DNA of 64,000 bases, taken from positions 1-64,000 of the forward strand of contig JASJAZ010000072.1 in the NCBI GenBank assembly GCA_030066785.1, given 5' to 3'. The stretch is from Desulfobacterales bacterium. GTDB taxonomy: Bacteria; Desulfobacterota; Desulfobacteria; Desulfobacterales; JASJAZ01. Of this stretch, positions 1-7,265 are shown piece by piece. Position numbers and translations under genes: made by a program. The notes below the pieces were generated by a model that had not been told where the DNA came from, ran no database searches, and worked only from the letters and a program-made list of their open reading frames with translations. Each line of letters begins with the position of its first letter. The first letter of the stretch is position 1.

Positions 1-432
1 CGTATGATTTTTACACAATTCAATTTTTCGCCGCTAATTTGTTCTCAAGGCCGACTTGGAATAATTTGTCAGAATAAAATATGGGTGGTGCTACAGTCGC
101 AAATTGATTAGGGAAAATGCATTTGTTGGTCACAACGCTAGTCATTATCTTGATGATGAAATATTAAATCATATTTGCCTTTTATTTTTTTCGACAATTG
201 GACAATGTCGTTTGTGGCATTTAATCGATAAATATGCGAGCCGTCAGATGATTAATTTTTATCCGATGAACCACGCGGCGTCAAACCTTTAGATGATAAC
301 ACCTTGAATATTATTAAAATTTCAAGTATAAATCCCAGCTAATATAAAAAGTCAAGTGGTTGTTAACCCTTGTGCCGTTTTACTTTTGGCGCGCTTGATT
401 TATCTATTTTCGATAATTAGCTATGATACCGT
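1..432. other. Intergenic region upstream of surE
   Basis: This AT-rich stretch holds no gene I can support. The only open frame of note (104-292, 62 codons) has no ribosome binding site and low-complexity content. I see no convincing hairpin or tRNA. It probably carries the surE promoter, but the -35/-10 candidates near 400-425 are badly spaced, so I do not place one. Confidence 0.5.
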
Positions 433-1185
433 ATGAAAATACTTTTAACAAATGATGACGGTATTTATGCCCCGGGCTTAAAAGCACTCTATGATCTGTG
501 CGTTGTTCGTCATTCCGTTACAGTTGTTGCCCCGGACCGGGAGAGGAGTGCTATTGGACATGCCATCACGCTTAACAAACCGATCAGGTCAACAAAAGTT
601 AATTTCAATGGCAAAGCTTTCGGTTATGCGGTCAGCGGTACCCCGGCTGATTGCGTTAAGTTTGGCATCATGGAAGTCTTGTCTGAACGACCTGATTTGG
701 TAATTTCAGGCATCAATGCGGGCGCCAATGTGGGTGTCAATATCAATTATTCCGGAACGGTAGCCGCCGCCAAGGAAGCCGCAATGTATGGTATTAAAGC
801 CATAGCTGTATCGATTGCAAGTGATCGCGAACAACTTTACCAAGAGGCGTCGGTTTTTATTGAACGACTTGGCCAATTGGTGCTTCGCGAGGGATTACCC
901 CCAGGGACTTTTTTAAATGTCAATTTTCCCAATAGATCTTTAGACAAATCGATTGGTGTTCGAATTTGTCGACAGGGTATTTCCCTTTATGATGAGTATT
1001 TTGAACGTCGCGTGGATCCGCGCAATCGGACCTATTATTGGCAGGGATGTGATTCAAAGGCGCAATATGACGCTAAAGATATAGATGGGGCCGCCCTTGA
1101 TGCCGATTGTATTTCAATTACACCGATAAAGTGTGATATGACCGATTACCAAATGATCGAGGCCCTGCGAAAGTGGAAAATATAA
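433..1185 (+). CDS. surE: 5'/3'-nucleotidase SurE
   Basis: SurE is a metal-dependent phosphatase that removes phosphate from nucleoside monophosphates; it is a soluble cytoplasmic enzyme. The 250-residue product opens with the family signature: the N-terminal strand runs into N7-D8-D9-G10, where the two aspartates are metal ligands. A serine in the PDRERSAIGH segment (about residue 39) and the Asn of GINAGANVG (about residue 92) complete the known metal site. The length matches the family (about 250). The ATG at 433 gives exactly the conserved N-terminus, although no clear Shine-Dalgarno is seen. The gene is followed by tmk on the same strand after a gap of about 170 bases. Identification is by signature motifs and overall similarity. 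Confidence 0.96.
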   Translation: MKILLTNDDGIYAPGLKALYDLCVVRHSVTVVAPDRERSAIGHAITLNKPIRSTKVNFNGKAFGYAVSGTPADCVKFGIMEVLSERPDLVISGINAGANVGVNINYSGTVAAAKEAAMYGIKAIAVSIASDREQLYQEASVFIERLGQLVLREGLPPGTFLNVNFPNRSLDKSIGVRICRQGISLYDEYFERRVDPRNRTYYWQGCDSKAQYDAKDIDGAALDADCISITPIKCDMTDYQMIEALRKWKI

Positions 1186-1352
1186 ACCATATTCACCTCG
1201 TGCATTAGGGTAGAAAACCTCCCTTAAAGTTACCAAGAGCAGGTGGATTTCTCAAAATGGCACTATTCATAATGATCCAACTAATTGAGAATCTTGAAAT
1301 TTGATGAACTTTTATCATTCGAAGATAAATGCAGAGGCATGCAGCGTTTGTC

Positions 1353-1985
1353 ATGTTTATTACTTTTGAAGGCATAGAAGGCGCCGGTAAAACCACGCAG
1401 ATCAAACGTTTATCGATTCATCTGCAACAAAAGGGTGAAAATTGCATCATTACCCGGGAGCCGGGGGGAACGGCTATCGGCGCTAAAATTCGTGCTATTT
1501 TGCTTGATCCCGCAAGCGGTGATTTGGCACCAGAGGCTGAATTATTGCTGTACCTGGCTGATCGAGCCCAACACATCAAACAGGTGATTCAACCTTATTT
1601 GAAGGCCGGCAATGCGGTATTATGTGATCGTTTCTATGATGCCACGATGGTCTATCAAGGTTTTGCGCGCGGTTTAAACCCAAGTTTAATTAGGCAATTG
1701 CATCAAATCATGTCAATCGATTTGCGCCCGGATATTACCCTACTTCTTGATCTTGCGCCACAGGAGGGTCTTAGGCGCGCATGGGCCGAATTAAAAAAGG
1801 GGTCGCGTGTTGGATGCGAATCCCGTTTTGAAGAAGAAACCCTTGCTTTTCACGAAAAAGTTCGCGCTGGATATTTGAAGTTAGCCCACCAAGAACCCCA
1901 CCGCTTTTGCGTTGTTGATGCACAGGTGGATGAAGAGCAGGTTCATCAACAAATCATTCAAACACTAGATGAATGGCAAAGATAA
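1353..1985 (+). CDS. tmk: Thymidylate kinase
   Basis: Thymidylate kinase phosphorylates dTMP to dTDP with ATP in the cytoplasm, an essential step in dTTP supply. The start is set at the ATG at 1353, giving a 210-residue protein beginning MFITFEGIEGAGKTTQ, the usual family N-terminus. An upstream in-frame ATG at 1329 would add eight residues that the family lacks. The P-loop GIEGAGKT is near residue 7. TREPGGT and the DRF(Y) segment, which bind thymidylate, follow, and a LID-like stretch (SRFEEE) lies near residue 150. The neighbours surE and the cysK fusion point the same way, but spacing suggests loose rather than tight co-transcription. Confidence 0.95.
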   Translation: MFITFEGIEGAGKTTQIKRLSIHLQQKGENCIITREPGGTAIGAKIRAILLDPASGDLAPEAELLLYLADRAQHIKQVIQPYLKAGNAVLCDRFYDATMVYQGFARGLNPSLIRQLHQIMSIDLRPDITLLLDLAPQEGLRRAWAELKKGSRVGCESRFEEETLAFHEKVRAGYLKLAHQEPHRFCVVDAQVDEEQVHQQIIQTLDEWQR

Positions 1986-2064
1986 GGATCTTTTTGCGAC
2001 AGTTTTTTCACTTTATTACAGCACCTGGTAAAGACTATGACCACCGCCCGACAGGCCGTATAAG

Positions 2065-4341
2065 ATGAACGAATCCATATTGAATTGCATCGGCAATACG
2101 CCGCTGGTTAACATTCGGCAATTGAGTCCGAATCCGAATGTAACCCTCCTTGCCAAACTTGAATATATGAATCCGGGTGGATCTATTAAAGATCGGGTGG
2201 CCTTGGCCATGATTGAAGCCGGTGAAAAATCAGGAGAACTCACTCAAAATAAAACCGTCATCGAAGCCACTAGCGGCAATACCGGAATTGGATTGGCTCT
2301 GGTCTGTGCAGTTAAAGGTTACCGATTGTTGCTGGTCATGTCTGAGGCTGTCAGTTTAGAGCGGCGTAAAATATTAAAGGCCCGAGGCGCTGATATCCTG
2401 CTGACCCCCGGGCATTTGGGAACCGACGGTGCCATTGAAGAGGTCTATCGGATGTTGCGTGAGCAACCGGATGCTTACTTCATTACCGATCAATTTAACA
2501 ATGAGGCCAACTGGCAGGCGCATTATCATGGCACCGCGGAAGAGATCTGGCAGCAGACAAATGGCAGAGTCGATACGATCATATCCACTATGGGAACTAC
2601 CGGCACACTCATGGGCCTTCAGCGGCGCTTGAAAGAATTGAATCCGAAGCTGCATATTATCGGTGTAGAACCTTATCTGGGCCATAAAATTCAAGGCCTT
2701 AAGAATATGAAAGAGGCTTATCAGCCCGAGATTTACGATAAAGATCGATTGGATTATAAAATCAACATCGATGATGAAGACGCATTTGAAATGTCGCGTA
2801 GGTTGGCCAAAGAAGAAGGCCTATTTGTGGGTATGAGCAGTGGTGCGGCCATGGCCGTTGCCTGCAATGTGGCGCGCGATATGGAAGCGGGCCAGATTGT
2901 TGTGATTCTACCAGATGGTGGTGAACGCTACCTCAGCACTCCCCTTTTTGCTGAACGCGAAACGATTCAACTCAAATTTTACAATACCTTGAAAAGGTGC
3001 AAAGCACCGTTTGCGCCGATTATACCCGGCAAAGTATCGATGTATTCCTGCGGCCCAACGGCCTATGCTGAATTAAGTTTTGATGAATGCCGACGGGTTA
3101 TTTTTTCTGATCTTTTAAGCCGCTACTTGAGTTACCGTGGTTTTAGCGTTCAGCATGTTATGAACATTACCGATTTAGACGACAATACCATTGAATGCTC
3201 GGAAAGAGCCGGTGAAGAATTAACGATTTTTACCCAGAAATATATCGATTCTTTTATGAATGATTTCAATACCCTTGGTGTCAAACCAGCCGAAATGTAT
3301 CCCAAAGCCAGCGAACATGTAGATGATATGATCCAGTTGGCCAACGTGTTGGTAAAGAAAGGTTTTGCTTACGAAAAACTGCGCTCGGTCTATTTTGATA
3401 TTTCCCGTTTCAAGGATTATGGACGACTTTCGGGGATCGATTTAAATAAAATTCGCTTAGGAGCTACGGTGGATCTGGATGAATATGAAAAAGATAATCC
3501 CCGGGATTTTACACTGCTCAAACGCTGCAAGCTATCTGAATTGAAACGGGGGATATTCGCCAAGACCGAATGGGGCAACGTACGACCGTCTTGGCATCTT
3601 CAGTGCGCCGCCATGTCAATGCGCTATTTAAGTGCGCATTTTGATATCCATACAAGTCACCGCGAACTAATATTTCCGCATCATGAAAACGAAATAGCTA
3701 TTTCAAAGGCTGCGACCGGCGAGTCTCTGGCCAACTTTTGGCTTCATTGTGACGGTGTGATGGTTGATGGAAAGCGGGGTGGCAAAAAAGAAACGCCTTA
3801 TACAATCGCCTTTTTACAGGATCAAGGTTATACCGGTAAGGAAATTCGCTATTGGCTGCTTGCCACGCATTATCGCAAACCGGTAAAGTTCTCGCTGGAT
3901 CGGTTGGAATCGGCCAAACGATCCCTGAAGAGATGGCAAGCCTGTTTGCAGGCGCTTTACCGTATTAAAGACGGCCAGCCTTATCCTGACATGGATCAGC
4001 TGCTTTATGATATAAAGAATGGATTTCTTGGAGCGCTTGATGACGACTTGAATATTTCAGCTGCGCTGGCTGCTATTTTTAAACAAATAAAAAAGATCAA
4101 TACGCTGATCTCCGCAAGAAAAATCGATGATAAAGATGCACAAAAAATATTAGATGCATTTCGTTCGATTGACACGGTGCTTAATGTCCTCGAGTTTGAG
4201 CAGCCGGCAATCGATCTGGCTGTTGCGCAGCTGATTAAACAGCGCGATCAAGCGCGCCGCGCGCAAAACTGGGAACTTGCCGATAAGCTTCGCCAGCAAT
4301 TGATGGCCCATGGCATTCAACTAAGGGATGAGAAAATATAA
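2065..4341 (+). CDS. Cysteine synthase fused to a degenerate cysteinyl-tRNA-synthetase-like domain
   Basis: This 758-residue protein joins two families. Residues 1 to about 300 are a PLP-dependent cysteine synthase (CysK/CysM fold): NPGGSIKDR with PLP lysine K42, SGNTG at 70-74, phosphate loop GTTGT at 177-181, and PDGGERYLS at 283-291. All catalytic signatures are present. From about 301 to the end it follows class I cysteinyl-tRNA synthetase collinearly, with zinc ligands C329, C514, H539 and E543 conserved. However, the HIGH motif (normally H-I-G-N after the YDYA segment) reads S-F-D-E at 338-341. The KMSKS motif reads R-G-G-K-K at 571-575. The C-terminus also stops early, after the helical domain. 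Cysteine synthesis is likely intact; tRNA charging by this protein is unlikely, so a true cysS should exist elsewhere. The following unknown gene overlaps the stop. Confidence 0.9.
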   Translation: MNESILNCIGNTPLVNIRQLSPNPNVTLLAKLEYMNPGGSIKDRVALAMIEAGEKSGELTQNKTVIEATSGNTGIGLALVCAVKGYRLLLVMSEAVSLERRKILKARGADILLTPGHLGTDGAIEEVYRMLREQPDAYFITDQFNNEANWQAHYHGTAEEIWQQTNGRVDTIISTMGTTGTLMGLQRRLKELNPKLHIIGVEPYLGHKIQGLKNMKEAYQPEIYDKDRLDYKINIDDEDAFEMSRRLAKEEGLFVGMSSGAAMAVACNVARDMEAGQIVVILPDGGERYLSTPLFAERETIQLKFYNTLKRCKAPFAPIIPGKVSMYSCGPTAYAELSFDECRRVIFSDLLSRYLSYRGFSVQHVMNITDLDDNTIECSERAGEELTIFTQKYIDSFMNDFNTLGVKPAEMYPKASEHVDDMIQLANVLVKKGFAYEKLRSVYFDISRFKDYGRLSGIDLNKIRLGATVDLDEYEKDNPRDFTLLKRCKLSELKRGIFAKTEWGNVRPSWHLQCAAMSMRYLSAHFDIHTSHRELIFPHHENEIAISKAATGESLANFWLHCDGVMVDGKRGGKKETPYTIAFLQDQGYTGKEIRYWLLATHYRKPVKFSLDRLESAKRSLKRWQACLQALYRIKDGQPYPDMDQLLYDIKNGFLGALDDDLNISAALAAIFKQIKKINTLISARKIDDKDAQKILDAFRSIDTVLNVLEFEQPAIDLAVAQLIKQRDQARRAQNWELADKLRQQLMAHGIQLRDEKI

Positions 4342-5338
4342 AATGTTACCCACGCTATTTCCCCATACGTATATTCGCGCGGCTGATTTGGAAAAACTGC
4401 ACTTGCTTTTCAATAGCGTCGTTGTTTTGCAACCGGCCCCAGCCGAACTATCGGAAGCAATGCGCAAATGGACCGATGAACAGTTTTTACAGACTAGAAT
4501 CCCCATTGATAAGGACAATCAGAGGCTTGAACAAGTATTGGCCGGTTATCGATCATGGGCAGCGGAGCAGCATCTGGGAGATTTAGCCTTTTTAAAATCG
4601 CATTCGCCAGCCCCCCCCTTTAGAGATGCGTCACTGCCCTCTCAAATTCGTTCGCAAATAGCGCGTAATCTTAAAAACAGCGAGGACTCATTTAAACCCG
4701 ATCGTCTTTTAAATGACAGAGTATTCTTATCCATGGCGCATAGTTTTGATCAGCAAAACGATGACCTGAGTCAAGATTTAGGTAAGTTTTCTGTGTGGCA
4801 GCAAGAGCTTTTATCTGATTTATGCAGCACAGATGCCGTCGCCCTTCACAATTTGACCGATGCAAAAGTGACATCACACGACAATCGAGAACATTATATG
4901 ATCGAGCAGCGGCTCAAAGCTTGGGCCCATCTATGGCACTATGATGCATCTCCCTCCAAGGTTTACGTAACCACCAGCAAAGATGCGTATGCGCATTTAT
5001 TTGAATATGCAACTGGGGCGCAAGAACTTATCAATTATGACCATCTGGCCATCCCTCATTATCAAGCGCCCGAATGGCAGAAATGGCAACAGCGATTTTC
5101 AAATCGTATGGTCGACTTACTGTCATGCCAATGGACGCAATCGATTGATCTTCATTTCCTTGAAACTGATGACCTGAATCCATCAAGTGGTTTATCCATT
5201 TCAATCGGTGGATTTCCTAATAGATCACCGTTAGAAGTTTTTAATGAGATAGCTGATCTCACCAATGCACCACAATCTTTATCCCCCGAAAATAGCCACG
5301 GCAATACATTGATCATTTATCTTGGCCCACCGAAGTGA
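4328..5338 (+). CDS. Uncharacterised protein overlapping the cysK fusion gene
   Basis: I do not recognise this 336-residue protein. Its reading frame overlaps the last 14 bases of the cysteine synthase fusion, so the two are probably translated together. A second in-frame ATG at 4343 gives an alternative start (MLPTLFPHTY) and lies just after the upstream stop. The product appears soluble: there is no signal peptide or membrane segment. It is rich in Trp, His and Gln, with long amphipathic stretches. The central segment VYVTTSKDAYAHLFEYA and the hydrophobic C-terminal strand LIIYLGPP are the most regular parts. No catalytic motif is evident. The stop-start overlap suggests a role linked to the fusion protein, but no function can be assigned. 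Confidence 0.7.
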   Translation: MRKYKMLPTLFPHTYIRAADLEKLHLLFNSVVVLQPAPAELSEAMRKWTDEQFLQTRIPIDKDNQRLEQVLAGYRSWAAEQHLGDLAFLKSHSPAPPFRDASLPSQIRSQIARNLKNSEDSFKPDRLLNDRVFLSMAHSFDQQNDDLSQDLGKFSVWQQELLSDLCSTDAVALHNLTDAKVTSHDNREHYMIEQRLKAWAHLWHYDASPSKVYVTTSKDAYAHLFEYATGAQELINYDHLAIPHYQAPEWQKWQQRFSNRMVDLLSCQWTQSIDLHFLETDDLNPSSGLSISIGGFPNRSPLEVFNEIADLTNAPQSLSPENSHGNTLIIYLGPPK

Positions 5339-5528
5339 GTTCCTGCAGACCGGCCTTTGAATTTCATTCATAAAAATAGCGAATCCCATATTATGCTGCG
5401 GTTGCATTAATGCACCATTATATACTTGCCAACGTTTTACCATTGATGAAATTTTAGTTAATAATAATAGGTTGTTATAATGTTGATTGTATCTCCAAGT
5501 TACTTTTATGAAAAAAAATGTTGAAGCC

Positions 5529-5557
5529 TTGACTCGCCTTGTTAATTAGTATATGGA
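5529..5557 (+). promoter_or_regulatory. Possible sigma-70-type promoter of the ferredoxin gene
   Basis: TTGACT at 5529-5534 is followed 17 bases later by TATGGA at 5552-5557, or 15 bases later by TATATG. The -35 is good and the -10 only fair. It is placed about 80 bases before the ferredoxin start. Confidence 0.3.
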
Positions 5558-5586
5558 GTTTTTTTCCGAATGTTGGAATGAATCAG

Positions 5587-5600
5587 GTGATAGCAATCAC
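5587..5600 (+). promoter_or_regulatory. FNR/CRP-type palindrome upstream of the ferredoxin gene
   Basis: The sequence GTGAT-AGCA-ATCAC is a perfect 5-base inverted repeat with a 4-base spacer. Its TGAT-N4-ATCA core matches the core of the FNR half-site pair (TTGAT-N4-ATCAA). It lies 36 bases before the ferredoxin start and downstream of the possible promoter, a position suited to repression. The assignment to a CRP/FNR-family regulator is inference. Confidence 0.35.
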
Positions 5601-5635
5601 TTTATGTTATTATTTTAAGAAAGGAGGCTTTATAA

Positions 5636-5824
5636 ATGGCTTTTATCCCGACCGTCGATCAAGAGAAATGCGAAGGCTGCGAAGAATGTGTTGATGTTTG
5701 CCCCGTTGAAGTATTTGAAATGGAAGATGGCAAATCAGTACCGGTTAATGCCGATGAATGCCTTGGCTGTGAAAGTTGTGTAGAAGTTTGCGAACCCGGC
5801 GCAATTACCATCGAGGAAACCTAA
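5636..5824 (+). CDS. 2[4Fe-4S] ferredoxin
   Basis: This 62-residue electron carrier contains two complete 4Fe-4S motifs of the type CxxCxxCxxxC: CEGCEECVDVCP near the N-terminus and CLGCESCVEVCEPG near the C-terminus. The symmetric layout and acidic composition are those of bacterial low-potential ferredoxins, which shuttle electrons between cytoplasmic oxidoreductases in anaerobes. A strong Shine-Dalgarno (AAAGGAGG, about 5620-5627) precedes the ATG. The gene stands alone, with a possible promoter and FNR-like palindrome upstream and a strong hairpin terminator downstream. It is therefore most likely a monocistronic, highly expressed gene. The redox partner is not evident from its neighbours. 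Confidence 0.95.
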   Translation: MAFIPTVDQEKCEGCEECVDVCPVEVFEMEDGKSVPVNADECLGCESCVEVCEPGAITIEET

Positions 5825-5838
5825 ATATTTATATTTAC

Positions 5839-5872
5839 GTTCCTTCTGTTCCAAATGCGGAGCAGAAGGAAC
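5839..5872 (+). terminator. Hairpin terminator after the ferredoxin gene
   Basis: A 14-base stem (5839-5852 with 5859-5872, one G-U pair) encloses the 6-base loop AAATGC, starting 14 bases after the ferredoxin stop. The following bases are pyrimidine-rich rather than a clean T tract. Confidence 0.7.
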
Positions 5873-5975
5873 TATTCTCCCGACCTTTTCCTTCCTCTAT
5901 TAGCATGATTTCCCAATAAAAACTCTAAAATCTAGCCGATTCAGCGATCCATCAATATGATGTTATTCTCGATTT

Positions 5976-5992
5976 ATCATATGGTGTATGAT
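5976..5992. repeat. Short inverted repeat upstream of the 116-residue gene
   Basis: ATCATA and TATGAT form a perfect 6-base inverted repeat with a 5-base spacer, 87 bases before the next gene. It may be an operator, but nothing else supports that. The rest of 5873-6078 shows no gene. Confidence 0.25.
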
Positions 5993-6078
5993 GGGTTGTA
6001 GCAGTTTCAAATCCCTCTCTGTAGTAATGTGGGCACTCATCCATTAAACCATATACAGCTTGCCTCTGCCAATATTCT

Positions 6079-6429
6079 ATGATAGCTTCACAGCCCATGA
6101 AGCAGTATGTGGTTGATGAGTTAAGACTTGAGGATTATGATAGAATCAAAGATTTTTTAGATGAGCATTTGGAATCCTCACAAATTGATGGCATCTATTG
6201 GTTGCCACTCGATCCGACAATTCTATCCGAGGATCAGATATCCCATACCGATTGCCAGCCTTTTTACTTTGCCCTCGATTTAGAACCAGATAAACTAACT
6301 TGTGAATTTTTGGTGCGAACAAAAAAAAGGGTTCGATGTAGTTGTATGGGGTATGCCGATCCAGAACAATGTCATTGGTTGATGCAATACGTTGATCGTA
6401 TATTTAGAACTTTGCAGATTAAAATTTAG
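6079..6429 (+). CDS. Small uncharacterised protein with a C-terminal cysteine cluster
   Basis: This 116-residue protein is of no family I can name. It is acidic in the first half (DELRLEDYDRIKDFLDEHLES) and looks cytoplasmic. Near the end it has the cluster RCSCMGYADPEQCHWL, with three cysteines and a histidine that could bind a metal. Together with the conserved-looking PLDP and FALDLEP segments, this suggests a real folded protein. The start is either the ATG at 6079 or the in-frame ATG at 6097; neither has a clear ribosome binding site. It lies alone between the ferredoxin and plsC. No function is proposed. Confidence 0.6.
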   Translation: MIASQPMKQYVVDELRLEDYDRIKDFLDEHLESSQIDGIYWLPLDPTILSEDQISHTDCQPFYFALDLEPDKLTCEFLVRTKKRVRCSCMGYADPEQCHWLMQYVDRIFRTLQIKI

Positions 6430-6518
6430 CAGCCCACCGCTCAAAAACCATGTTTCCCAATATTGTTCATGGCATAGAAATGATGCCGGCAGGCGAAATC
6501 AAAATGCACAAGCTATAA

Positions 6519-7265
6519 ATGCAATCAGATTTTATCTATAGGCTATACACGTATTTTGTTATAGTGTGGGTTATACTTCTCACACTTATTTTTGGGATGG
6601 CGGCCATCATATTATCTTTTTTTAGCAAAACCGGTAATCTGCCACACTTGGCGGCCAGGATGTGGGGACGGTTGATTCTTTGGGGTAGCGGCATCAAGGT
6701 GTCGGTCAAAGGCGCTGCCAACATTGTGCCCAATCGTTCAGCCATATACATGTGTAATCATCAGAGCAATTTTGACATTCCCGTGCTGCTGGCCTTTTTA
6801 CCGGTACAATTTCGCTGGCTGGCTAAAGCCGAATTATTCAGAATTCCGATTTTCGGTCGGGGTATGCGCGGTTGCGGTTATATCAGCATTGATCGCTCGA
6901 ATCGGCCATCTGCATTTGAAAGTTTAGCCCTTGCCGCTCGAAAAATTCAATCCGGCGTTTCGGTACTCATCTTTCCCGAGGGTACGCGAAGCTCAGATGG
7001 CTGTATCAGGCCTTTTAAAAAAGGCGGATTTGTAATGGCGCTCAATGCCAAGGCGCCAGTGTTGCCGGTCATTATTAATGGTACGTGGGACATTATGTCC
7101 AAAAGCAAGCTATTGATTAAACCGGGCCGCGTTCAACTAGAAATTAAAGAGCCTATTGAGACCATAACATATTCGCGTGATAGACTAGAAGAATTAATGC
7201 ATAACGTCCGAACGGTGATTGAATCATCCTACAATCGGGGAAAACGCTTATCAAAACAATGTTAA
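6519..7265 (+). CDS. plsC: 1-acyl-sn-glycerol-3-phosphate acyltransferase
   Basis: PlsC transfers a second fatty acyl chain to lysophosphatidic acid to make phosphatidic acid at the inner membrane. The 248-residue protein has an N-terminal membrane helix (about residues 8-34). The acyltransferase box NHQSNFD carries catalytic H81 and D86 (HX4D), and the glycerophosphate-binding motif FPEGTRS lies at 152-158. A further conserved block, FKKGGFVMAL then PVLPVIINGT, follows at about 165-195. Length and motif order are typical. The stop overlaps the start of the RNase J gene (ATGTTAA arrangement), so the two are translationally coupled. Confidence 0.93.
   Translation: MQSDFIYRLYTYFVIVWVILLTLIFGMAAIILSFFSKTGNLPHLAARMWGRLILWGSGIKVSVKGAANIVPNRSAIYMCNHQSNFDIPVLLAFLPVQFRWLAKAELFRIPIFGRGMRGCGYISIDRSNRPSAFESLALAARKIQSGVSVLIFPEGTRSSDGCIRPFKKGGFVMALNAKAPVLPVIINGTWDIMSKSKLLIKPGRVQLEIKEPIETITYSRDRLEELMHNVRTVIESSYNRGKRLSKQC

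Noticed and set aside
104-292. 62-codon open frame at the left edge
   Set aside because: No ribosome binding site, no recognisable domain, and composition like the surrounding AT-rich spacer.
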